In this document: piece by piece, positions 6,921 through 11,871 of the stretch
Numbering within the stretch: position 1 is the first letter of the stretch
How the letters are laid out: each line of letters starts with the position of its first letter
Assembly: GCA_964626415.1 (NCBI GenBank)
Contig: CAZVFH010000022.1
Span: 1-13,938, forward strand
Source of the DNA: CAZVFH01 sp964626415
GTDB lineage: Bacteria; Patescibacteriota; UBA1384; XYA2-FULL-43-10; CAINNR01
Direction: 5' to 3'
Length of the DNA: 13,938 nucleotides
The notes under the pieces: model-generated
Told to the model about the DNA's origin: nothing
Seen by the model: the letters and a program-made list of their open reading frames with translations, nothing else
The model's database searches: none
Translations under genes and position numbers: made by a program

Positions 6921-7166
6921 ATGAAATACAAATTTTTATCAGTCGAAGAAGTGGCAAGCATCCTAAAAGTCACAAAAATGATGATCTATCGCTACATTAA
7001 AACGGGAAAGTTAACTGCCTACAAAGTCGGCAAGGATTATCGAATAAATAAAGAAGAATTTGATAAATTTATTGATAGTTTGGAAATTAAAGATGAACTA
7101 AAATCACAGCTCAAAAAAATAACAGCGGAAAATTACATCGGTTTGGCAAAAAAGTTGGTCAAATAG
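6921..7166 (+). CDS. Small excisionase/MerR-type HTH DNA-binding protein
   Basis: An 81-residue protein. Residues 4-52 form a winged-HTH of the excisionase type (HTH_17): LSVEEVASILKV (helix 1), KMMIYRYIKTGKLTAYKVG (recognition helix and wing), KDYRINKEEFDKFI. The rest (53-81) is a charged helix. About two thirds of residues over a 40-residue stretch match the N terminus of the methyltransferase at 8449, so the two are paralogous modules. Such proteins act as recombination directionality factors or local regulators. It is expressed from a consensus promoter as a leaderless mRNA, divergent from hicBA by 193 bp. That gap is AT-rich and holds both promoters and two palindromes. A role as repressor of hicBA or of itself is inferred. 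Confidence 0.85.
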   Translation: MKYKFLSVEEVASILKVTKMMIYRYIKTGKLTAYKVGKDYRINKEEFDKFIDSLEIKDELKSQLKKITAENYIGLAKKLVK

Positions 7167-7214
7167 CAAGAAAATTACTTTGAGTATATCTATCGTTGTT
7201 TGACGATTTGCAAA

Positions 7215-7301
7215 CAGGGAACTCACGCTGAGCTTCTTAAAAAGAATGGCTTTTACTCCTCACTCTACAACGCCCAGTTCGCAACATCAAACAATGCTTG
7301 A
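7215..7301 (+). pseudogene. Second ABC transporter C-terminal remnant
   Basis: The frame ending in TGA at 7299-7301 encodes KQGTHAELLKKNGFYSSLYNAQF followed by ATSNNA. This matches the end of the ABC remnant at 5768-5959 almost residue for residue, with DNA that is clearly similar but not identical, so it is a paralogous end rather than a recent copy. Homology begins abruptly at about 7215; no start codon, Walker motifs or H-loop are left. The two remnants suggest that a tandem pair of ABC half-transporter genes once stood here and that the hicBA/HTH segment lies in the scar. Confidence 0.8.
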
Positions 7302-7461
7302 AAAAACTGACGGTAAAGGTAACGAAAAGAGCCGGAAGAAATCTCTCGTTCCTTTCGATTGGCTCCCCATTACCCAAAATTTTATAGATATGCTTACCGA
7401 TTACGACTATTGGAGCGTGGTAAAAACTAAATTAGCTATATTATCGGCTTGTCCTGTTTAG
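7294..7461 (+). CDS. Possible small ORF of unknown function
   Basis: An ATG at 7294 overlaps the end of the ABC remnant and opens 55 codons. The product begins MLEKTDGKGNEKSRKK and continues with a part rich in aromatics (LVPFDWLPITQNFIDMLTDYDYWSVV). The frame is open further upstream to 7246, but there it runs out of frame across the ABC remnant. The first half is basic, the second hydrophobic and acidic. I recognise no family. The stop overlaps the convergent stop of the nuclease gene at 7458. It may be a broken piece of another gene. Confidence 0.3.
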   Translation: MLEKTDGKGNEKSRKKSLVPFDWLPITQNFIDMLTDYDYWSVVKTKLAILSACPV

Positions 7462-8387
7462 ATAGTTGGGACATTTAATTCCGCTATTAGGCGCATCATC
7501 ATAGGTATTTTGCTTCCATTGAAGGTTTCGTCTGTTTCTTTTGTATTTTGTAGAGAACCGGAAATATCAATTTTCTCAGTTAGTAATTCATCTGCGGAGA
7601 CAAATGACTTATCCTGAGCATTGTGTAGTCCCTTTGCTTTTTCAGCCCCGACTTCCAAAAGATAGTATTTGGCTTCAACTGTATAAATAATTGATAAATG
7701 GTTTAGGGTAATTCTATCGTTTCCTTCAGTTAAGAACATCGTTTCTGTCTGCTTTGGGGGAAAGTATTCATAATTTCCAAGTTCTCTTGATAGAGAATCT
7801 GTTTCTTCCCAAAGATATTTGACCAGATGAATGATGGGTATTTCTTCTTTTCCAATGAGTAATGATAATCCATTATTTTCTGACTCTAATATGCTGTTTG
7901 GGACTGTATCACTAGATCCAAGCCCAAGATTGAATCTTCTCAGATAAATTACCTGAACTCCTATTGGTATTCCGATTTTTATTTGAATATCTGGGTTATC
8001 CGAATCAATCAAATGTAATAAATCAATATTAGATTTTGATGCTAGATTTTTTGCTGGCTTGGTATATGGCGTATTTGATACAAAAGCTCCTTTTTCAGCC
8101 CCAATGTCTCTTAAATTACCAAACAGAGCATCAATTTTGGGAGTATCGATTGCTTTTTTAGAGTAATCCTTGCACTCAAAAACTTTCTTGATTGAATCAT
8201 TATCCCTATCTAGACATACATCTATTTGTCTTCTTCCCTCGGAGAGTTTACCGACAACTTTAATATCGTGCTCAACTTTAGAGCTGGGAAAGAGTTTTTT
8301 AATAACTTCATAACTGTTTTTCTGGTAATCAAGCCACCTTTTGTTTTTCTGGTCTTTTGGCACTTTTTTTTGTTGATTGTTTGGCAT
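7458..8387 (-). CDS. Mrr-like PD-(D/E)XK restriction endonuclease
   Basis: A 309-residue protein. After a basic N terminus, residues about 20-128 form an Mrr-type restriction endonuclease fold: helix WLDYQKNSYEVIKKLF, strand GRRQIDVCL with the metal-binding Asp at 56, strand KKVFECKDY with the E-x-K pair at 71 and 73, helix PKIDALFGNLRDIGAEKGAFVSN, and a later strand IDLLHLI. This is the D...ExK core used by Mrr and related nucleases to cut DNA. The C-terminal 180 residues match nothing I know and may recognise the target. The gene is divergent from the HTH-methyltransferase with 61 bp between starts. It has TTTACA-17-TATACT on this strand and a leader of only a few bases. The pairing with a methyltransferase suggests a restriction-modification system. 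Confidence 0.75.
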   Translation of the reverse strand: MPNNQQKKVPKDQKNKRWLDYQKNSYEVIKKLFPSSKVEHDIKVVGKLSEGRRQIDVCLDRDNDSIKKVFECKDYSKKAIDTPKIDALFGNLRDIGAEKGAFVSNTPYTKPAKNLASKSNIDLLHLIDSDNPDIQIKIGIPIGVQVIYLRRFNLGLGSSDTVPNSILESENNGLSLLIGKEEIPIIHLVKYLWEETDSLSRELGNYEYFPPKQTETMFLTEGNDRITLNHLSIIYTVEAKYYLLEVGAEKAKGLHNAQDKSFVSADELLTEKIDISGSLQNTKETDETFNGSKIPMMMRLIAELNVPTI

Positions 8388-8396
8388 TGTAATTTA

Positions 8397-8425
8397 AGTA
8401 TACTACCAAGAACTTGTTTTGTAAA
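8397..8425 (-). promoter_or_regulatory. Promoter of the Mrr-like nuclease gene
   Basis: On the minus strand TTTACA (8425-8420) and TATACT (8402-8397) are 17 bp apart. The ATG at 8387 lies nine bases after the -10 box. Its -35 box directly abuts the -35 box of the divergent methyltransferase promoter. Confidence 0.75.
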
Positions 8426-8442
8426 CGAGAGTAAACTATAAT
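8414..8442 (+). promoter_or_regulatory. Promoter of the HTH-methyltransferase gene with a GTAAAC direct repeat
   Basis: TTGTTT (8414-8419) and TATAAT (8437-8442) are 17 bp apart; the ATG at 8449 is six bases later, so the mRNA is leaderless. GTAAAC occurs at 8421-8426 and 8431-8436, exactly one helical turn apart, inside the spacer and over the back-to-back -35 boxes. It is a good candidate site for the methyltransferase's own HTH. Confidence 0.75.
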
Positions 8443-8448
8443 AAAAAT

Positions 8449-9495
8449 ATGGAAGCTAAATTTATGACAGTTCAAGAAGTTGCGGACGCTCTAAAAGTAA
8501 ATAAAATGACCATTTATCGCTACATCAAAGCTGGCAAGATAACAGCTTATAGAATGGGAAAAGATTTTCGAATTACTTCAAAAAAATTGGATTCATTTTT
8601 AGATCAGATTAAGACCAATAAAAATAGTGAAGCGTATATTTTACCAAAACCAAATATCAGCAAATTACCATCAGGGGCCAAATTAATTCTAAAGGATTGG
8701 ATAAATACAATCCAGTGTATTGATTGTGTCGAAGGAATGAAAAAATTGCCAGATGAGTCCATTGATTTTGTTGTTACTTCTCCACCTTATGATTCTGTGC
8801 GAAATTACAACGGGTTTAATTATGATTTGCACAAAACGGGCAGAGAATTATTCCGGATTTTAAAAGATGGGGGAATGGTAGCAATGGTAATCCAGGATCA
8901 AACGAAGGACTTTGGCAAATCGCTAACGACTTTTCGAACAATCACTGACTGGTGTGACAATATCGGTTTTAAATTATTTGAAACGGTGATTTACAAGAAA
9001 CATGGTGCTGAAGGCGCGTGGTGGACAAAAAGATTTCGCGTTGATCATGAATATATTCCCATATTTCTTAAAGGCAAGAAACCACAATATTTTAACAAAG
9101 AACATTTAAAAATTCCTTCAAAACATGGTGGCAAAACGATGACTGGCTGCGCCACTCGATTGACAAATGGGCAAACACTAACATCAAAGAAAGTAACAAT
9201 AAATCCGACGAAATGCAGAGGAACGATTTGGGATTATACGACTTGTGGGGATGGCACTCGACTGAAACATCAACATCCAGCAACTTTTCCTGATAAAATT
9301 CCATACGACCTGATAAAGTGTTTTTGCCCAGACGGCGGAATTGTGTTCGATCCTTTTATTGGTAGTGGGACAACTGCGCTGGCGGCGATAGAACTTGAAA
9401 AAAAATATCTTGGATTCGATATTTCAAAAGAGTATTGCGAATTGGCTAGAAAGAGAATTAGCGAAGAAAGTAATCAGAGTTCAAAATTATTTTAA
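8449..9495 (+). CDS. DNA methyltransferase with N-terminal excisionase-type HTH
   Basis: A 348-residue fusion. Residues 1-55 are an HTH_17/excisionase domain closely like the protein at 6921 (shared KVxKMxIYRYIKxGKxTAY). Residues about 75-345 are an N6-adenine/N4-cytosine methyltransferase. Catalytic motif IV TSPPY lies at 110-114 and the S-adenosylmethionine-binding motif I DPFIGSGTT at 301-309. Because motif IV comes before motif I, it is a beta-class enzyme (TSPPY favours N4-cytosine but does not prove it). It methylates DNA, probably protecting sites from the Mrr-like nuclease encoded divergently. N-terminal HTH extensions in other methyltransferases repress their own operons; the GTAAAC repeat in the promoter suggests the same here. 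Its stop overlaps the stop of the convergent gene at 9492. Confidence 0.9.
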   Translation: MEAKFMTVQEVADALKVNKMTIYRYIKAGKITAYRMGKDFRITSKKLDSFLDQIKTNKNSEAYILPKPNISKLPSGAKLILKDWINTIQCIDCVEGMKKLPDESIDFVVTSPPYDSVRNYNGFNYDLHKTGRELFRILKDGGMVAMVIQDQTKDFGKSLTTFRTITDWCDNIGFKLFETVIYKKHGAEGAWWTKRFRVDHEYIPIFLKGKKPQYFNKEHLKIPSKHGGKTMTGCATRLTNGQTLTSKKVTINPTKCRGTIWDYTTCGDGTRLKHQHPATFPDKIPYDLIKCFCPDGGIVFDPFIGSGTTALAAIELEKKYLGFDISKEYCELARKRISEESNQSSKLF

Positions 9496-10439
9496 GGAAG
9501 TTTGTCTGGCGACTCAATTGTGTAGTCAAAACCTAGAGAACTAGTGAATGCCATTGAAAGTGCATTGTCGTTTATAGCTTTTTGATAAGTTGTGACACCT
9601 GGCTTTACTGAATTTTTACTAAAACAATAAATACTGAAATCATCAAACTGCCAGTTATTTTTGTTAAATTTCCAACCAGTTTTGTTCGCTAGAAAATTAA
9701 GATATTCAAATATCTGTTTTTTACACTCTGCGGAAAAACCGTTTTTTGTCATATTGAATGAACTCTCAACTAATGTTTGGTTTGAATCGGAAATTGGGAT
9801 TTTGTCTTTTTTTGTTTTAACATAGTCCTGAATGTAATCAACATATTTTAAGCAAAATTCCAAAAGATCTATATTGTGGTGAAGCAATTCATTGAAAGCT
9901 CCTTTATCCTCTATTACACCCATATATTTTAACCAATCAGCCAAATTGTCCGAATATTTATCCAGAAAACGATTTATCGATCCGTCCGCTTGAAGAACGG
10001 CAAATAATGCATCATCTGCAAATTTAATATTGATTTTGGTTCCAGTGAGAGCAATAAGAAAATGGATAGTTCCCATTGGATATTTTTTAGAAAATCCATC
10101 TTTTAGTGTGCGACCCCTTATGATGTTTGGGTTGCAACAATTTTTGAAATTTGACCAATTGCCGGGAAAATCTTTCTGTCTTAATCGGACAATATGGTGT
10201 CCAATGCTTCTGATGTTTGGTCGAAATATCTCTGTATCTAAAAAAATACAATCTTTTGCGCGTGTATTTTTCTTTAAAATCAAATGCTTTCCATTATCAT
10301 AGTACCCAACAATTTTCCAATTGAAATACTCTGACATAAACAATCCGCAAATCAATCCATCGGCATCAGGACTAATTATACAATTTTGATTTATTTCCAA
10401 AATCCAAGGAAATTTTTTGATTATTTCTTCATAGTCCAT
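9492..10439 (-). CDS. DHH-phosphoesterase-like protein, uncharacterised
   Basis: The protein has 315 residues from the ATG at 10439. The frame is open to 10496, but those 19 codons read through the 3' half of a broken tRNA gene, so I reject the longer start. Near the N terminus are three elements in the order of DHH-superfamily phosphoesterases: IISPDADGLICGL (21-33, like the first Asp-rich metal motif), DCIFLDTE (63-70, a buried strand ending in Asp), and GHHIV (80-84, a variant of DHH). DHH enzymes include RecJ exonucleases and oligonucleotide or cyclic-dinucleotide phosphodiesterases. The C-terminal 200 residues are not recognised, and no DHHA1 motif is clear. It converges on the methyltransferase, with overlapping stops, and may be a third part of that defence locus. 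No Shine-Dalgarno is visible. Confidence 0.6.
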   Translation of the reverse strand: MDYEEIIKKFPWILEINQNCIISPDADGLICGLFMSEYFNWKIVGYYDNGKHLILKKNTRAKDCIFLDTEIFRPNIRSIGHHIVRLRQKDFPGNWSNFKNCCNPNIIRGRTLKDGFSKKYPMGTIHFLIALTGTKINIKFADDALFAVLQADGSINRFLDKYSDNLADWLKYMGVIEDKGAFNELLHHNIDLLEFCLKYVDYIQDYVKTKKDKIPISDSNQTLVESSFNMTKNGFSAECKKQIFEYLNFLANKTGWKFNKNNWQFDDFSIYCFSKNSVKPGVTTYQKAINDNALSMAFTSSLGFDYTIESPDKLP

Positions 10440-10463
10440 AAAATTTTTAAATTTTTTACAATT

Positions 10464-10549
10464 TGGCTCCCCGGGTCCGACTCGAACGGACAACATCTTC
10501 GTTCCTGTCTCGCCGATGGCGAAGCCGAGGCGGAAACAGCGAGGCGCTC
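10464..10549 (-). pseudogene. 3' part of a broken tRNA-Asn gene with an anticodon-loop insert
   Basis: Read on the minus strand, this has the end of the D arm (CAATGGCA lies in the adjoining repeat), GAGC, anticodon stem CCTCG, loop CTGTT, a 31-nt insert, loop end AA, stem CGAAG, the T arm GTCCG-TTCGAGT-CGGAC, acceptor strand CCGGGGA, discriminator G and encoded CCA (10466-10464). The anticodon would be GTT (Asn). The anticodon stem has one C-A mismatch that the intact gene lacks. The 5' acceptor strand is absent here; its exact partner TCCCCGG lies at 11056-11050. Confidence 0.85.
10504..10534. repeat. 31-nt GC-rich palindromic insert in the anticodon loop
   Basis: The insert lies between tRNA positions 36 and 37, directly 3' of the anticodon. 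It can fold into CGCC-GGC-TTC-GCC-GGCG with small internal loops. Its plus-strand head CCTGTCTCGCCGA differs by one base from the head of the repeat at 552-564. Confidence 0.75.
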
Positions 10550-10606
10550 TGCCATTGCCCGCCCCGATGATTCGGGGCGAGGTCTCGTCCCGCTATGCGG
10601 GACGGA
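10550..10606. repeat. Direct repeat, copy B (57 bp, GC-rich)
   Basis: On the minus strand it runs from TCCGTCCCGC to CAATGGCA. It holds a hairpin GTCCCGC-ATA-GCGGGAC and a second one, CGCCCCGA/TCGGGGCG. The last eight bases are D-arm sequence of the broken tRNA. It matches copy A at 10986-11044 except in the first hairpin loop (ATA against CGACG). Confidence 0.9.
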
Positions 10607-10634
10607 TCCGCTAAAAGCGAGATAAAAGCTCCTT

Positions 10635-10734
10635 TTCAGTAATTATGGCTCCGAAGGTCGGACTCGAACCGACAACATCCTCGTTAACAGCGAGGCGCTC
10701 TGCCATTGAGCTACTTCGGAGCATAATTACTGAA
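10635..10734. repeat. 12-bp inverted repeat enclosing the intact tRNA-Asn
   Basis: TTCAGTAATTAT (10635-10646) and ATAATTACTGAA (10723-10734) are perfect inverted copies flanking the tRNA. In the transcript, leader and trailer can extend the acceptor stem: GC plus the acceptor gives nine pairs, and after one bulged base twelve more follow. The arm on the right includes the stop codon of the GIY-YIG gene. Confidence 0.85.
10646..10720 (-). tRNA. tRNA-Asn (anticodon GTT), intact
   Basis: Minus-strand cloverleaf: acceptor TCCGAAG/CTTCGGA, D stem GCTC/GAGC, anticodon stem CCTCG/CGAGG with loop CTGTTAA (anticodon GTT), T arm GTCGG-TTCGAGT-CCGAC, discriminator G and encoded CCA (10648-10646). All stems pair without mismatch. 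It begins six bases after the stop codon of the GIY-YIG gene on the same strand, so the two are probably co-transcribed from the promoter at 11097-11069. Its acceptor stem differs from that of the broken tRNA-Asn around it, while D, anticodon and T parts are nearly the same. It would replace the function of the disrupted gene. Confidence 0.95.
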
Positions 10735-10978
10735 TTTTATCTAATAATTTTTTAATAAATTTTCTTCCAGCTGATGATTTTAAATATTTTTCTCTCTTTC
10801 TTGCTTCAAGTTCTGAAATGTGCTTTTCTGTGTAGATTATTTTCCAAGGCCTATACCTGCGCGTATAATTGTTACAACCATTGTTGTGCTGTACTAATCT
10901 TTTACCAGGATCGCTGGTGATTCCAATATAAGTTTTTTGGTAGTTTAAACTTAATAAAATGTAGATAATATTTTTCAT
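10727..10978 (-). CDS. Small GIY-YIG endonuclease-domain protein
   Basis: The 83-residue protein is a single GIY-YIG domain of the short UvrC-N/UPF0213 type: IYIL (5-8) for the GIY strand, TYIGITSDPGKRLVQHNNG with YIG at 17-19 and the conserved Arg at 27, YTRRYRPWKIIYTE, and the helix ELEARKREKYLKS with the catalytic Glu at 58. Enzymes of this fold nick or cut DNA with one metal ion; some are homing endonucleases, and many short ones have no known role. The gene lies inside a split tRNA-Asn, flanked by copies A and B of a GC-rich direct repeat, and directly precedes an intact tRNA-Asn. No Shine-Dalgarno is visible before the ATG at 10978, which is eight bases from the end of repeat A. Confidence 0.9.
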   Translation of the reverse strand: MKNIIYILLSLNYQKTYIGITSDPGKRLVQHNNGCNNYTRRYRPWKIIYTEKHISELEARKREKYLKSSAGRKFIKKLLDKIQ

Positions 10979-10985
10979 ACCATTT

Positions 10986-11044
10986 TGCCATTGCCCGCCC
11001 CGATGATTCGGGGCGAGGTCTCGTCCCGCCGTCGGCGGGACGGA
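10986..11044. repeat. Direct repeat, copy A (59 bp, GC-rich)
   Basis: On the minus strand it runs TCCGTCCCGC, a hairpin with loop CGACG, GCGGGAC, then the shared segment ending in CAATGGCA. It joins the 5' tRNA piece (TAGCT) on one side and the GIY-YIG gene on the other. Copy A to copy B spacing is 436 bp. Confidence 0.9.
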
Positions 11045-11056
11045 AGCTACCGGGGA
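11045..11056 (-). pseudogene. 5' part of the broken tRNA-Asn gene
   Basis: TCCCCGG-TA-GCT on the minus strand is an acceptor strand, positions 8-9 and the first three bases of the D stem. TCCCCGG is fully complementary to CCGGGGA in the 3' piece at 10468-10474. In the intact gene GCT is followed by CAATGGCA; here repeat A lies exactly between GCT and CAATGGCA. Confidence 0.85.
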
Positions 11057-11068
11057 ATATACATAGAA

Positions 11069-11097
11069 ATCTTAGCAAAAAAATTGCCGACTGTAAA
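11069..11097 (-). promoter_or_regulatory. Promoter of the split tRNA-Asn / GIY-YIG / tRNA-Asn unit
   Basis: On the minus strand TTTACA (11097-11092) and TAAGAT (11074-11069) are 17 bp apart. The predicted start near 11062 is six bases before the tRNA acceptor strand. This looks like the original tRNA-Asn promoter, which now would read into the GIY-YIG gene and the intact tRNA. Confidence 0.7.
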
Positions 11098-11141
11098 GGA
11101 GAATTGCAGATCAAAGAACGACGTTTCAATAAAATTAAAAA

Positions 11142-11636
11142 TCAGCTAACCAATTTATTGACAGTCGTTCCGATAAAGTAACTTAAGAAAATGACAATAA
11201 CTACCCATAATATGTGGGCAAGAACAGTTTTGATTATCGGTTCCTTTTTTCTAACTGCGATGATTATCATTGCGATTGTCATTAGAAATAATCCGAAAAT
11301 CAAAGAAATAATCACTGATTGGTCAATTGAAAAGAAAAAGAATGGCAAAAGAAAAATTGCCGAAAAGAAGAATCTGCCAAGAAAAGTAAAGAGCGATATT
11401 ATTTTTACCGATTGCTTTTGTTCGTCAAGCCGGCTCTCTTCCGAAAGATACATCCCGAGTGCATCAGAAAGCGAATCAGAAATTGCGATTGTTAAAATTG
11501 AGGCGATAATTGCGAGACGGGAACTTGTGGCGGCGTTGATTCCAATTATCATTCCAAGAGTTGTAAGCACTCCGCTGGCAAGTCCAAAAGTCACTCCGCC
11601 GATCTCTAATTCTTTTGTTTGATTTTTTTCAGTCAT
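11142..11636 (-). CDS. VIT1/CCC1-family-like membrane protein
   Basis: The 164-residue protein opens with GGVTFGLASGVLTTLGMIIG (13-32), the first membrane helix pattern of the VIT1/CCC1 family (vacuolar iron transporter and bacterial relatives). A helix with SDSLSDALGMYLSEES (53-68) follows, matching the family's small-residue helix and its acidic end. Three more hydrophobic segments lie near 80-105, 108-128 and 138-160. The family moves Fe2+ or Mn2+ out of the cytoplasm. At 164 residues it is short compared with the usual 220-250 and lacks the cytoplasmic metal-binding helical insert, as some bacterial members do. It is transcribed from an extended -10 (TGC-TATATT, 11669-11661) without a clear Shine-Dalgarno. 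Substrate is inferred. Confidence 0.75.
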   Translation of the reverse strand: MTEKNQTKELEIGGVTFGLASGVLTTLGMIIGINAATSSRLAIIASILTIAISDSLSDALGMYLSEESRLDEQKQSVKIISLFTFLGRFFFSAIFLLPFFFFSIDQSVIISLIFGLFLMTIAMIIIAVRKKEPIIKTVLAHILWVVIVIFLSYFIGTTVNKLVS

Positions 11637-11660
11637 AGAACTTGTTATTTATGACTCTAT

Positions 11661-11669
11661 AATATAGCA
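11661..11669 (-). promoter_or_regulatory. Extended -10 promoter of the VIT-like gene
   Basis: TGC followed directly by TATATT on the minus strand, 25 bp before the ATG at 11636. No -35 box is needed for such promoters and none is clear. Confidence 0.55.
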
Positions 11670-11722
11670 AAATTCAATTAATCGCCATTTGCCTTATTTA
11701 CGATATTGTTCTAGTCCCCGGA

Positions 11723-11763
11723 TTATAAAATATCCTGGGCTAAGACCGTAGGATATTTTATAA
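11723..11763. terminator. 14-bp perfect hairpin, possible bidirectional terminator
   Basis: TTATAAAATATCCT (11723-11736) pairs perfectly with AGGATATTTTATAA (11750-11763) around a 13-base loop. It lies between the surface protein gene and the VIT-like gene, both on the minus strand, and is the best candidate terminator for the surface protein gene. Confidence 0.5.
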
Positions 11764-11779
11764 CGCTTTGAATTCGCCC

Positions 11780-11836
11780 TTCGATTTTACTCAGGGTATG
11801 AGCGGAGTCGAATACCTGCGAAATGTTGAGCATTTC
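11780..11836. repeat. Two further intergenic hairpins
   Basis: TTCGATTTTACTC (11780-11792) pairs with GAGCGGAGTCGAA (11800-11812) with one mismatch and three G-U pairs. GAAATG (11820-11825) pairs with CATTTC (11831-11836). The first resembles the dispersed TTCGAC...GTCGAA intergenic palindromes seen in many uncultured bacteria. No gene is seen between 11637 and 11871. Confidence 0.55.
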
Positions 11837-11871
11837 TGCAGCGCAACTATTTAATCGCTTCACCCTCGACT

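Noticed and set aside
7246..7461. 71-codon ORF starting at 7246
   Set aside because: Its first third reads the ABC remnant in the wrong frame; only a start at 7294 could be real, and that is weak.
10440..10496. Longer N terminus for the DHH-like protein (start at 10496)
   Set aside because: The extra 19 codons are the T arm, acceptor strand and CCA of the broken tRNA read as protein; the ATG at 10439 fits the domain start.
10386..10625. Plus-strand ORF across the broken tRNA and repeat B
   Set aside because: It is antisense to the tRNA piece and the GC-rich repeat; no ribosome site or known domain.
10550..11044. CRISPR array
   Set aside because: Only two repeat copies of unequal length, 436 bp apart, with a gene and a tRNA between; no spacers.
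11191..11622. Plus-strand 143-codon ORF opposite the VIT-like gene
   Set aside because: It is the reverse of a clear membrane-protein gene and is low-complexity hydrophobic or basic.
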